In this document: positions 6,692-15,418 of the stretch, piece after piece
How the letters are laid out: the number at the start of each line of letters is the position of its first letter
Numbering within the stretch: the first letter of the stretch is position 1
Source: EsbW-18 sp033811555
GTDB taxonomy: Bacteria > Patescibacteriota > Minisyncoccia > Phycocordibacterales > EsbW-18
Length of the DNA: 25,068 bases
Direction of reading: 5' to 3'
Assembly: GCA_033811555.1 (NCBI GenBank)
Contig: JAPXOG010000009.1
Coordinates: 1 to 25,068 of the forward strand
Program-made: the position numbers and the translations under genes
The notes under the pieces: generated by a model
The model's database searches: none
What the model was told of the DNA's origin: nothing
The model's input: the letters and a program-made list of their open reading frames with translations, nothing else

Positions 6692-8542
6692 CTATGAATC
6701 TATGGATTCTTGTTCTTTCTCAGAAGCTCTTTGTTGTCGTAATTCATCGCGAGACTTGTTTAATATAAGCAATTCGGAAGGATCTGATGTAATAATTTGA
6801 TGTTCTGTATAAGAGGACTTTATTTGTATGGCTACATGCTTTAGTCCTGCAAAGAAAATGCCCTCCCCTTGTTCTGATTCTAGTAGTAGGTATTTTTCTT
6901 CATCGGTGAGATTAAAGGTTTGTTGTACAAGGTCAATAGAAGACGGAGATTGTTTAAGTAGAAGTTGAATGGAGGAGTTGGTGATAATCGGAAGACCGTA
7001 CGGACTTCTTAAGAAGTCGCCGACGTCTTGGGTAATTGTTGAAATACCCAGGAAGTACTTTCGTCCTCGTTTTGCTAAACCGAATAACAAAGACGCGGTG
7101 TCTTCTTCTTTCATCATGAGCCACGCCTCATCAACAACAAGTAGGCGTTTCTTAAGTACCCTACGGATCGCACTCCAAATGTAGTTGGTGATAATGTACA
7201 TTGCAACAGGCTTGAGTTCTTCTTCCATGTCGCGCACAGAGAATACAATGAGTTTTTTGTTGATATCAACGTTGGTCGGCTGGTTGATGAAACCGGCCCA
7301 CGTCCCTTTAGTGTATTTTGTCAGACGCTGGACGAGCGATTCTCCTCCTTCCATTCCTGCAAGGACGAGTTCAAAGTCCGATAATAAGGGGGGTTCAATT
7401 CCTTCGAAGGATCGTTCACCCGTGATGTCTTTCAATGCATAAGTTTCTGTAATTGCGCGGTCAATAATAGCATCCTCTTCAGGAGTTAACCCACCGAACA
7501 TGATACGAAATAATCCGACAAGAGACACTATTTGTGAACGCAGAACACTTTCTGGACTTTCATCTTCGCGCACGGACGGAATGTCAAAAGGGTTAATGTG
7601 GTGTTCGGAGGTGAGAGAAATGTTGAAATAACGTCCGCCGAGTGCTTCCGATAGATTTTCATATTCGCGTTCAGGGTCAATGATGATGACTTCGGTATCA
7701 AACATGAGGGTGCGAACCACCTCCAGTTTTGTCGCGTATGATTTTCCTGAACCTGAAGTTGCAAATGTTACCGAGTTGTAGTTGGGCATGGAGTATCTGT
7801 CAAAAAGGATGAGCCCTGAGTTGTGGCGGTTAATTCCGTACAGTATTCCTTTGTCGGAAGTGAGGTCAAAGGAGACAAAAGGAAAGAACGACGATAGTGG
7901 AGAGGTATTGAGTTTATAGTGTATATTTAATTCATCTTTCCCGATTGGGAGCACGCTTCTGAACGCTTGTTCCTGCTGAAACAACGCTGGCTTGATGTAG
8001 ATGAGCCGGCTTTCAAGGAGAGAGCGGATTTCTGATTCAAGCTTGTTTAAGTCGTCTTCTTTATCTGCATAAATAGAAATATAAAGCCCTACGTCAAAAA
8101 GTTTTTCGGTTGCTTGCTGGAGTTGATCTCGTAGGAGTTCTAGGTTTTGGTATGCAGTGTCAAGCATGGGATCGCGCACAAGACCGCGTTCTTCGCGTAT
8201 ATGAATCTGACTTTGTACCTCGGCAACGCGCTTACGAAAGTCTTTAAGCACTTGAGCAGTATCTACTGGTAAAATGGAAATAGAGATATCAAACACCTTG
8301 TCAAGGTTAATAATAGGTGAAAGCCAATTGTCAGGTAAAAATCGAGGATAAGAAATTACAAAAAACGACCGTACGAACTTATCGCCTAAATTCAGAATGC
8401 GCGGAGTAATTTTTAATGCAGAAGGTGCGATGATGTCTTGAAGTTCAAGCACACCTGCTTGATAAATATCTTTTGGTAACACCGGCGTTATCTGAGGAGG
8501 TGTATCTTTCTTTTTTCCAATGATGATATCTAAAATTCCCAT
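6692..8542 (-). CDS. virB4: VirB4/TraC-family type IV secretion ATPase
   Basis: A 616-residue assembly ATPase of the VirB4/TraC family, the motor that energises pilus biogenesis and transport in type IV secretion systems. The N-terminal part (about 35-200) is the TraC-like domain, with a helical segment near 95-150. The C-terminal RecA-like domain has Walker A ATSGSGKS (261-268), the IIDPEREYENL motif (287-297), Walker B LLVVDEAW (467-474) and the STITQD motif (501-506). It starts 3 nt after the stop of the small VirB4 N-domain gene. Base composition is visibly richer in G+C here than in the dnaA region. Identification as VirB4 is firm. No VirD4 or VirB11 gene accompanies it. Confidence 0.94.
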   Translation of the reverse strand: MGILDIIIGKKKDTPPQITPVLPKDIYQAGVLELQDIIAPSALKITPRILNLGDKFVRSFFVISYPRFLPDNWLSPIINLDKVFDISISILPVDTAQVLKDFRKRVAEVQSQIHIREERGLVRDPMLDTAYQNLELLRDQLQQATEKLFDVGLYISIYADKEDDLNKLESEIRSLLESRLIYIKPALFQQEQAFRSVLPIGKDELNIHYKLNTSPLSSFFPFVSFDLTSDKGILYGINRHNSGLILFDRYSMPNYNSVTFATSGSGKSYATKLEVVRTLMFDTEVIIIDPEREYENLSEALGGRYFNISLTSEHHINPFDIPSVREDESPESVLRSQIVSLVGLFRIMFGGLTPEEDAIIDRAITETYALKDITGERSFEGIEPPLLSDFELVLAGMEGGESLVQRLTKYTKGTWAGFINQPTNVDINKKLIVFSVRDMEEELKPVAMYIITNYIWSAIRRVLKKRLLVVDEAWLMMKEEDTASLLFGLAKRGRKYFLGISTITQDVGDFLRSPYGLPIITNSSIQLLLKQSPSSIDLVQQTFNLTDEEKYLLLESEQGEGIFFAGLKHVAIQIKSSYTEHQIITSDPSELLILNKSRDELRQQRASEKEQESIDS

Positions 8543-8545
8543 ATT

Positions 8546-9211
8546 TTACTTAATGGCCGAGAGTGCAAGCGGTTTTTCCGAATCACCCGGATTAAAAAGT
8601 TTGTAATAGAGCTCAACCAACTCCTCAGTTTGGAGTTGTACAGCACGAATACCAGTGCGCGCAAGGTTTTGTGTTACAACTCCTATACGTTGTTCCAGTT
8701 GGCTACGGTGTTCTTCGAATGCAATAACTTTTTGTTCAGGGTCCACCTTCTTTTTGGTGATGCTACCGAGCACACCTCCAAGCGCGCCCTTAACACCTCC
8801 CTTTGCAGAAGAAATGATTGCAGGATTGTATGGTATCACAACGAAGAAGTTTTTTGACATGATGTTGATATCTTCGGATAACTTCTGTACAAATTCAATA
8901 TATCCGCGTGTTTGAACTCTGATAAGTTCCGTAGTTTGCTCTTTCAACTGGTTTTCCAGCAGTGCAATATAAGGACGAATGTCTAACTCACGGGATTGCA
9001 CGAATAACTGCAAAGGAAAATCAACCGAGTTAAGTAGGTTTTGAAACTGCATTATAACCGCTGTTTGTTCGTCCTCAGATTTTAAATCAAAGTTGATCGA
9101 TGAGCATAACAAAACAGCGCGCATAGAGCTGTCTTTAAGAATAACAATACCACTTCGGATCTCTTTGATAGGGACAAATGATTGTGCGCTTCTAGCTTTA
9201 TGTTGTGCCAT
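8546..9211 (-). CDS. Separate VirB4/TraC N-terminal-domain protein
   Basis: A 221-residue soluble protein resembling the extreme N-terminus of VirB4/TraC ATPases. The blocks RAVLLCSSINFDLKSEDEQ (31-49) and NSVDFPLQLFVQSRELDI (61-78) match the usual VirB4 opening, and FFVVIPYNPA comes near residue 121. There is no Walker motif. A small Gly-rich hydrophobic stretch (AKGGVKGALGGVLGS) precedes a helical C-terminus. It is encoded between prgI and virB4, 3 nt before the latter, so it most likely works as a detached domain or partner of VirB4 at the membrane. Splitting of this kind is known in CPR loci (family memory). The partner role is inferred. Confidence 0.8.
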   Translation of the reverse strand: MAQHKARSAQSFVPIKEIRSGIVILKDSSMRAVLLCSSINFDLKSEDEQTAVIMQFQNLLNSVDFPLQLFVQSRELDIRPYIALLENQLKEQTTELIRVQTRGYIEFVQKLSEDINIMSKNFFVVIPYNPAIISSAKGGVKGALGGVLGSITKKKVDPEQKVIAFEEHRSQLEQRIGVVTQNLARTGIRAVQLQTEELVELYYKLFNPGDSEKPLALSAIK

Positions 9212-9260
9212 ATACGCTCTATTGTAGCGTATCTAAAATAAGTTGAAACAGTAAAAAGTA

Positions 9261-9683
9261 TTATTGCGTCTCTTCCATTCCACTATATAAAGAGTCATGT
9301 ACGTCTAAGCTCCACGCCAGATCGCGTAATTTACTGTCAGACAAGCGCGGAACAATAACTCCAACATCTTTTGGAACACTCTCCTGTTTTTGGTCAGGTT
9401 TTCTATGTTCTTTTTTCCATATATAGAGACGCCCAGAAATAAGGAATTTGGACATTGATTCAAGTAAGTCCACAAAAGGTTTTTCATTGAATTTATAAAA
9501 TGCGAGCGCCACAGACAGTCCGATAAAACCGGCTATAAGCAGAACTCCAAGAATTTTTGGAACGAATATCCAAATTACTATAGAAATTCCTGCCCCACCA
9601 GCAAGATATAAAAACTGTTTAAAAGTAAGAGGTCCAAAGACCTTGTCCTCGATTTCTATGAATTGTGGTACTTCAAATTTCAT
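9261..9683 (-). CDS. PrgI-family (VirB3-like) inner-membrane protein
   Basis: A 140-residue protein beginning MKFEVPQFIEIEDKVFGPLT and followed by FKQFLYL, the diagnostic N-terminus of the PrgI family. Two adjacent membrane helices (about 24-41 and 43-62) are followed by a cytoplasmic tail containing SGRLYIWKK. PrgI proteins are the VirB3-like inner-membrane partner of VirB4 in T4SSs of Gram-positive and CPR bacteria. Gene order prgI then VirB4 is conserved. The ATG at 9683 fits the family start exactly. It is normal in length, with a longer polar tail. Confidence 0.9.
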   Translation of the reverse strand: MKFEVPQFIEIEDKVFGPLTFKQFLYLAGGAGISIVIWIFVPKILGVLLIAGFIGLSVALAFYKFNEKPFVDLLESMSKFLISGRLYIWKKEHRKPDQKQESVPKDVGVIVPRLSDSKLRDLAWSLDVHDSLYSGMEETQ

Positions 9684-9714
9684 TTCAGAAGAAGGATACG
9701 TATTTTAGAGATGA

Positions 9715-10221
9715 TTATTTTATCGGTTCTCGGTATGGATCAACATCTTTGTATTCGGATTGGGTTTGCGGAAGGCGGAAAGTTCCTTTCATTTTTTCTT
9801 TTGCAATATCTGAGGCAGAGTCTAGGTTCTCTTTAGAGGCGACACTAGTCGTTGGAGTCGCGTTATCCGTTACTTGCGTGCTTTTAAGTTCCGATTCCGA
9901 TTGTGTTTTTTTATAAAACCCAGAGAGTTCATGGCGAACACTATCAAACACCTCAGCACTGATGTCTCGAGCGATATTAGATGCGATTTCGGAGGATATT
10001 TTTCCGGAGTTGATCAGATTGTTCCTGAAAGACGATGAATTATCAAGTCCCAAAAGCACGACCAGCAGTTCTTTTTCAAGCGCCCCTGCTTGATCTATTC
10101 GTAGGCCGTATTTTTCCGAGAACTTTTGAATGTAGCCCGATGAGTTGATACGTAAAATAGCATTTCGTACACCCGAGGGAATGTTTTCAAGTTGTTTTTT
10201 GATTACTTCTTCTGATGACAT
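9715..10221 (-). CDS. Soluble protein of unknown function in the T4SS-like operon
   Basis: A 168-residue, mostly helical hydrophilic protein that I cannot assign to a named family. Residues 1-105 look like a compact helical domain (ALEKELLVVLLGLDNSSSF, then repeated Ile/Ala-rich helices). Residues 106-168 are low-complexity Ser/Thr/Lys-rich and probably disordered, ending SEYKDVDPYREPIK. There is no signal peptide or membrane segment, so it is likely cytoplasmic. It lies 12 nt after the VirB6-like gene and 31 nt before prgI on the same strand. A cytoplasmic adaptor or chaperone of the membrane channel is possible, but only by position. Confidence 0.65.
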   Translation of the reverse strand: MSSEEVIKKQLENIPSGVRNAILRINSSGYIQKFSEKYGLRIDQAGALEKELLVVLLGLDNSSSFRNNLINSGKISSEIASNIARDISAEVFDSVRHELSGFYKKTQSESELKSTQVTDNATPTTSVASKENLDSASDIAKEKMKGTFRLPQTQSEYKDVDPYREPIK

Positions 10222-10233
10222 ATTTATAATTAT

Positions 10234-12450
10234 TTAAATAGTCTTACTTCCTCCTCCGGACCCACTACCACCGGACCCACTACCACCGGACTTATTGTCA
10301 ACCGGTTCACTGTGTTCAGGTAGTCCTGCTGCCCTTTGGAGCTGCCGCGCAATACTTTTCAGATTCGTCGTATCTCCTTTTCGTATTTCTTTCGCAGCAA
10401 TTTGATGGGATATATTCGACGACACAGCAAGCTCATCGGCACGAGCACTTAGCAAGGAGGCTGACATATCTTTTATTGAGCCCTCTCTTCGTCTGAGTTC
10501 TCTCGATGAACCAAGATATGCTACCATGTTGTTTGTTACTACTCTTGGGAATTCACGACGGAGTCTTTCTAATTGATATGCTATCTCGTTTTCTTTTTCT
10601 TGTGAGGATTTTTCTTTATCATTTTCAATATTTTTAATAGCGGCTTCCACTTTTTTAACATGGTCAATTTGCTGATTAGAGAGAGTTGAAACAGCGTTCG
10701 CGCGCTCCCTTTCAAGTTCACCAGTATCTTTAAGAAGAGTATTAAGACGATCCTCATAGCGTCTTAAGGCCTCTGCTTTATCTAACTCTTCACCAGAGCC
10801 TTGGTCGTTATAATAAAATACATTATCCAAGGTTGATTTTTGTACTTCTTCTATATTAGACCTAAGCTCTTCAATTTGCTGTCTCCTTTTCTCTCTTTCC
10901 TCTTCTTCTGCGCGGTATTTTGTTGATACGTCTTCGTATTCTTTTTGTCTCTTAGCACTTTTTTCGACAATTTGTTTGAAGCCTCCTTTTTTTGCTTCTC
11001 CTGCATCAAGAGACCCTCCTAATTTCGTTCCTCTAATATCAAAACTCGATTTTTGTAGAAATTCACCCGATCTGATTAAACCTTTAGACATAAGTTTTGT
11101 GACCCCCGTTCCGTGAACCGCATTAAATTTTAGTTTTTTGTTTTCAGCTAGTTTGTAACCCTCTTGACCTATGGTGCGTCTCCCTATCATGGCTCCAACA
11201 CCAAATGTGGCTGCTCCAGCTAGTTTTGATCCAAAATCAGCAACACCTTTTCCTGCGTCAGCCGATATCTTTTTTGCAGTTGTGAGAGCGGATATAAGTA
11301 GTGAAGTAACAATGAAGAATCTCAAGAAAAGGATATTTCCATCATGTATATATTGAACAATACCGTCTATAATCCCACCTTTCCCATCTTTTTCTAATAG
11401 ATTCCAAAATGAATCGCTATTTATTACCTCTAAAACAACTAGTAGCATAGCAAAAAAAATAGGAGCAAAAAGCAGATTACCTGTCATAGTCGACCACCAC
11501 TTATCAGATAACGTTTTTAGTTGAGGGATAAGTTGCCCCATAAGCATAATGGGGGAAGTGATTAATAGCAAAATAAAAGAAACAAATCGTGCTATAAGCA
11601 TAAAAGTAATTACAGAAAGTACAAAAATAGCAACGATTACAAACAGACACGCAAAAATCATGCCAGGTAATATGTGCCTCAAGTGGTCTGTTTGTTCGTC
11701 TTTTTTGGGTTCCATTCTGGCATTATATACATTGTTTATACGCAGTCCTGCCATTATCGCCCCAGCCAAACCCTGCTCTTCTTTTATATTCCCTATCTCA
11801 ACAACTCGATCATATCTTTTCGAAGCGTTGTAAAATTCAAGAGTTACTATATTTGAAACATCAATAAAAAATTTTGAAAAAAACAAGCTGAAGTTAATAA
11901 AAAGAGCCGCGAGCAAAATTTTGGGTATAAGTTTTGTAGTGAAACGCGATTCACTAATTGACCCTAGAATAGTGTTAATCCCTACAAATAACAATAGAAA
12001 AATAAATACTAAGTTAAAAATATCACGGATAATAGACCAAGCATCCTGAATACTTCCTCCCAAACCGTCTGGGCCAAACATCTTCGCCATATTGACTATC
12101 GTTACTGAGATCGTGCCATTAAGGAGTGCGGCTACAACGCCAAGAATTGCACCTAATATTTCAAGAATTAGATATACAAACAAAGCCACCAAAAGCTCAG
12201 GGCTCCGTATTATATCCCAAAAACTGGGGGGTTTTACAGCACCTGGAGAATCATCATCTTTATTTTTAGAAGGATCGGGACTCTTGCCATATTCGTCTTT
12301 CGGCACACATTTAACAATAGAAGGATCGAATATTTCGTCAGGGCCACATTGTTGAGCGAGAGATATTGAAAAAGGTGTAGCTAACGTGACGATTATCGCA
12401 ACAGAAAACAGAAGCGCTAAGGCTGTTTTTTTATTTTTAAACCACGACAT
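10234..12450 (-). CDS. VirB6/TrbL-like polytopic membrane protein with coiled-coil tail
   Basis: A 738-residue integral membrane protein. A signal-anchor (about 9-31) is followed by a short Cys-containing exported segment (QQCGPDEIFDPSIVKCVPKD). Hydrophobic helices lie near 86-110, 145-163, 178-202, 260-302, 325-342 and 374-391. This hydrophobic core is typical of VirB6/TrbL-like channel proteins. Residues about 490-660 are a highly charged coiled coil (Glu/Arg/Gln-rich), and the end is a flexible GSGSGGSGSGGGSKTI tail. It sits between the large exported protein and the soluble protein upstream of prgI. VirB6 identity rests on topology and operon position, not on strong sequence motifs. The long cytoplasmic coiled coil is an extension beyond a minimal VirB6. 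Confidence 0.75.
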   Translation of the reverse strand: MSWFKNKKTALALLFSVAIIVTLATPFSISLAQQCGPDEIFDPSIVKCVPKDEYGKSPDPSKNKDDDSPGAVKPPSFWDIIRSPELLVALFVYLILEILGAILGVVAALLNGTISVTIVNMAKMFGPDGLGGSIQDAWSIIRDIFNLVFIFLLLFVGINTILGSISESRFTTKLIPKILLAALFINFSLFFSKFFIDVSNIVTLEFYNASKRYDRVVEIGNIKEEQGLAGAIMAGLRINNVYNARMEPKKDEQTDHLRHILPGMIFACLFVIVAIFVLSVITFMLIARFVSFILLLITSPIMLMGQLIPQLKTLSDKWWSTMTGNLLFAPIFFAMLLVVLEVINSDSFWNLLEKDGKGGIIDGIVQYIHDGNILFLRFFIVTSLLISALTTAKKISADAGKGVADFGSKLAGAATFGVGAMIGRRTIGQEGYKLAENKKLKFNAVHGTGVTKLMSKGLIRSGEFLQKSSFDIRGTKLGGSLDAGEAKKGGFKQIVEKSAKRQKEYEDVSTKYRAEEEEREKRRQQIEELRSNIEEVQKSTLDNVFYYNDQGSGEELDKAEALRRYEDRLNTLLKDTGELERERANAVSTLSNQQIDHVKKVEAAIKNIENDKEKSSQEKENEIAYQLERLRREFPRVVTNNMVAYLGSSRELRRREGSIKDMSASLLSARADELAVSSNISHQIAAKEIRKGDTTNLKSIARQLQRAAGLPEHSEPVDNKSGGSGSGGSGSGGGSKTI
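10256..10290. repeat. 15-bp tandem repeat encoding the Gly-Ser tail
   Basis: The unit CCGGACCCACTACCA occurs twice in direct tandem (10256-10270 and 10271-10285), followed by a partial third copy (10286-10290). On the minus strand it encodes the repeating Gly/Ser pentapeptide at the C-terminus of the VirB6-like protein. Such a repeat could change copy number by slippage in 15-bp steps without shifting the frame. Confidence 0.85.
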
Positions 12451-12459
12451 ACAGTATTA

Positions 12460-14355
12460 TTACGGATCAGGAACATAGATAGGGTTTTCTTTGCCTGTCC
12501 CAGGATCTCCAGGAGTAGGATGCTTTGGATCTAGTCCACCGCCTGGAGGACCTCCACCTCCGCCCGGGGGGTTTCCATCATCATCGTCACCCCCTATGGG
12601 AGGTTCTCCACTATAACCATCATATTCGTCATTTGTGATAATAACTTCTAGGTTTGAAAACACCCAACCAGACCCAAGAGCAACTTGATACTCACCATTG
12701 TCATCTTGAACACCGCCAATACTTATTTTGAAACCATCGTTATCGCTGTCGATAAAATCAACAACATTGAATATCCATTTACTATTACCACCGCTTGAAG
12801 AGGTAAGGTTTACCCCCACTTCTTTTTTGACTGTATCGTATATATATTCTATATGGAATTTATCTCCTTTAAATGTCGTGTATTCAGCTTGATTACCTTC
12901 TTCGCAGACACCTGCAAAATGTTGCTCTGAAACAAGTTTGTTTCCATCTCTTCCGTCTATCTTGAGGCCTACATGACCGATAAGTTGATTCCACCACTTT
13001 GAGCCACGTGTAAGATAGAAAATTTCATGATAATTGTAACTTCCAGGTACACTCGTTAATTCTCCTACTTCAACATCAAGATTAACCACGACTCTTTCGT
13101 ATTTTTTGTTTCGATATTCTTCATTTTTGCCAAAGTAAAAGTCTTTATGTTTATTTATTCCAGAGGTGGTTAGGAATTTTCCAGACTTAACAAATCTAAT
13201 AGTATCTCCTTTCTCTGTTGCATCGAAGTCGGATTCAATTGCCTGGCACGCTTCTACCCCCCCTCCCCCTACAAAAATTGGAAACTCGTCTATGTACGGA
13301 AGTTCCGGATATTCACTAGTACCTTTAGCTGGGTCGTATTCAGCCAACCCCCCTTCTCCCAAAAGCACATCTTTTATAAGGTAAGCTATAAGAGCAGTAA
13401 TCATCTCATTTACTTCATCTGCAAAAGTTAAGCGTTCAGCACCTCTGCCTAATTCTTTGCCAACCTGTTCTTGAATAAAAGCTCCCGGTGTTAAAGTGCG
13501 AGGTTCGTTACACACAACTTGACCGGTCGCAGGGCCGTCTTTCTTTTCATTGTATGGCGCCGGAGGTCCCATTCCGTCAGCTGGGTATTGGTAACAATCT
13601 TTCACTTTTACAGATAGAAAACCGCGTCCTTTTAAAAGATCATCGGATTCTTCTTGTTGTTTATTATATAGTTTTAATTGTAACCCCATATAAGAATCAA
13701 GAAATGCACCGTATTTGTTGTTGCTTGGGTTTGTAGTCATTTTTACCCACCCACTAATTCCTCCAGCATAAAAATCTCCTGACATAAATTCGTCTATATT
13801 TGAAATAGATTTCGTTAAAGTACAAGCATTAGGATTTCCCCACTGATTTTCATATGATTCAGCAAGAGCAAGCTGGATTTCTGCGCGAAACGGAGAGCAT
13901 AAAAATGGTGCCTTTGCTTCTATGTATGCCCCAGCGATTTCATCTAGTTGACGAATTAAGTGTTCGTGAATTTGTGTTACGAACACGGGGTTGCCTTTAA
14001 AACCAGTCTGAATCCACATTGTAATACTTTTGATCATATCTTCTATAATTGTATTGACCACATTGTATAGGATGCAATCCAAGGCATTTTCTATAGGAGT
14101 TCCTCCTTCAGAACTAGGCACAGGACCTGAAGGCATAAGGGTGATAGACGAAGCTAGATAATGCATTGCATAAGCAACCCCGACGCATGCTGCAGCTCCT
14201 GCAACGAATCCTTTACCCAGCTCTCCTAACTTCAGTCCAGCAGCCTGAGCTTGTGGCACAACTTGATTCCTATGTACAAACATACCGATTGGAATTGTAA
14301 TAAATGCTACTAGAAGAAGTGCGGAGAGTAGTTTTGTGTAAAAAATCTTTTTCAT
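12460..14355 (-). CDS. Large exported T4SS-locus protein with lectin-like C-terminal domain
   Basis: A 631-residue exported protein. The signal peptide (1-38) ends QAQA. Residues about 85-335 are a Cys-containing, helix-rich region with GAFIQEQVGKELG and FADEVNEMITALIAYLIKDV, a block seen in proteins of Parcubacterial T4SS-like loci (family memory). Residues about 365-575 look like a beta-rich jelly roll with the pattern of concanavalin A/LamG-like domains: KKYERVVVNLDVEVGEL, DKFHIEYIYDTVKKEVGV, and SGWVFSNLEVII as the last strand. The tail (585-631) is Asp/Gly/Pro-rich and disordered. It lies 9 nt before the VirB6-like gene. It may be a surface or periplasmic adhesin-like part of the apparatus. 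The jelly-roll call is pattern-based. Confidence 0.7.
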   Translation of the reverse strand: MKKIFYTKLLSALLLVAFITIPIGMFVHRNQVVPQAQAAGLKLGELGKGFVAGAAACVGVAYAMHYLASSITLMPSGPVPSSEGGTPIENALDCILYNVVNTIIEDMIKSITMWIQTGFKGNPVFVTQIHEHLIRQLDEIAGAYIEAKAPFLCSPFRAEIQLALAESYENQWGNPNACTLTKSISNIDEFMSGDFYAGGISGWVKMTTNPSNNKYGAFLDSYMGLQLKLYNKQQEESDDLLKGRGFLSVKVKDCYQYPADGMGPPAPYNEKKDGPATGQVVCNEPRTLTPGAFIQEQVGKELGRGAERLTFADEVNEMITALIAYLIKDVLLGEGGLAEYDPAKGTSEYPELPYIDEFPIFVGGGGVEACQAIESDFDATEKGDTIRFVKSGKFLTTSGINKHKDFYFGKNEEYRNKKYERVVVNLDVEVGELTSVPGSYNYHEIFYLTRGSKWWNQLIGHVGLKIDGRDGNKLVSEQHFAGVCEEGNQAEYTTFKGDKFHIEYIYDTVKKEVGVNLTSSSGGNSKWIFNVVDFIDSDNDGFKISIGGVQDDNGEYQVALGSGWVFSNLEVIITNDEYDGYSGEPPIGGDDDDGNPPGGGGGPPGGGLDPKHPTPGDPGTGKENPIYVPDP

Positions 14356-14361
14356 GAAGTA

Positions 14362-15357
14362 TTAGTACATAGTAACAAGCAAGAAACCGTCTTCAAATTC
14401 GTTATAAACAATGCCGAGCGAAATTATATATTCCTTGATTAGATGTAAAGATGAAATTAATTTGCCGTAATTTGCTTGATAGGTCTGTAAGTACGGAAGA
14501 ATAGATATAGGATCGTTCTCAAGACTTTGTAAATGATATAGCACCTCGGCATTGATATATAGACCATTAATCAACGAGAGATGGTTTTGAGCGATGTCTA
14601 TAGGTGCGGCTATGTTCGAAAGATTGTCGGCTACGGTAGTGTAGTGTTGAATGACAGGGGTAAGCTTTGAAAGTGTTTTAGTGTTCCCGGTTTGCATGAA
14701 TTCTACAAGTGCAAGGAATTCGCTATTATATTCAGATAGCTCTATTTTCATTGTGCTAGCTACAAGATTGCCGTACGTGCGAACTTGCTCGATAGACGGA
14801 GATCTTATAGTGCGGATGTCATCTGTAGTTAATTGCTTTTGTATGGAGACGGTTTTTGTGAGAAGAGTGTTACTCAAAATTTCAGCCAACTTGCTTGCGT
14901 CATCCGCAGTAAGGGGTATCTCATTAGTACTTATCGTAACCGCTTGTTCAAATAGTGCGCGAGAGATTGCCTCTGTTTTAGTGAGGTTTTGATCTTTATA
15001 AAATGAGAAAGAATCTTGTGGATTCTCTCTGAGCATTTTTTCTCGAGCAAGACGATCTTCTTCTTTTCTATTCTGGATTTTAACTTTGTCATTCACTCCC
15101 TCGTTATTTGTGTCTGGATTGTAGGGATCTAGTTTCCAAAGAATTTCTTCCCAATCTGGAACGCCATCTCCATCAGAGTCAATTTCGGGAATAGACTCGT
15201 TTCTGTTCACTGAAACAGTTACTGATGTGTCTTGTTCTGTTTGTTGAGTAGGTCTCGAATAGAATTTATAGATAATAGCTGAAATAATTATGGCGATGGT
15301 AACAATACCAACAAATATAACTTTATTACTTGGTTTTTTAAAATTAGTAACGCTCAT
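14362..15357 (-). CDS. Membrane-anchored protein with EF-hand/TSP3-like calcium motif, first gene of the operon
   Basis: A 331-residue protein with one membrane helix (about 13-31), then an exported region. Residues 60-71 read DSDGDGVPDWEE, a calcium-binding thrombospondin type 3/EF-hand-like loop, followed by a second Asp-rich loop LDPYNPDTNNEGVND (76-90). The remaining 240 residues are helical without recognised motifs. Such proteins occur at the head of T4SS-like clusters in Parcubacteria (family memory). Its stop is 6 nt before the next gene, and it starts the minus-strand operon. Calcium binding is an inference from the acidic loop. The role could be structural, in the envelope. Confidence 0.72.
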   Translation of the reverse strand: MSVTNFKKPSNKVIFVGIVTIAIIISAIIYKFYSRPTQQTEQDTSVTVSVNRNESIPEIDSDGDGVPDWEEILWKLDPYNPDTNNEGVNDKVKIQNRKEEDRLAREKMLRENPQDSFSFYKDQNLTKTEAISRALFEQAVTISTNEIPLTADDASKLAEILSNTLLTKTVSIQKQLTTDDIRTIRSPSIEQVRTYGNLVASTMKIELSEYNSEFLALVEFMQTGNTKTLSKLTPVIQHYTTVADNLSNIAAPIDIAQNHLSLINGLYINAEVLYHLQSLENDPISILPYLQTYQANYGKLISSLHLIKEYIISLGIVYNEFEDGFLLVTMY

Positions 15358-15418
15358 GAAACAGGCGATGTTTTAATGCACAATATCTATGTATACTATT
15401 TTACGCTATACTATACTT
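15358..15418. promoter_or_regulatory. Divergent promoter region of the T4SS-like operon and PG-binding gene
   Basis: This short A+T-rich gap separates two divergent genes. On the plus strand TATACTAT occurs twice in direct repeat (15392-15399 and 15407-15414), and a further TATACT lies at 15412-15417, immediately before the ATG at 15419. These are good -10 hexamers without clear -35 partners. On the minus strand I see only weak -10-like sequences. Shared control of the operon and the divergent gene is plausible. Confidence 0.4.
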
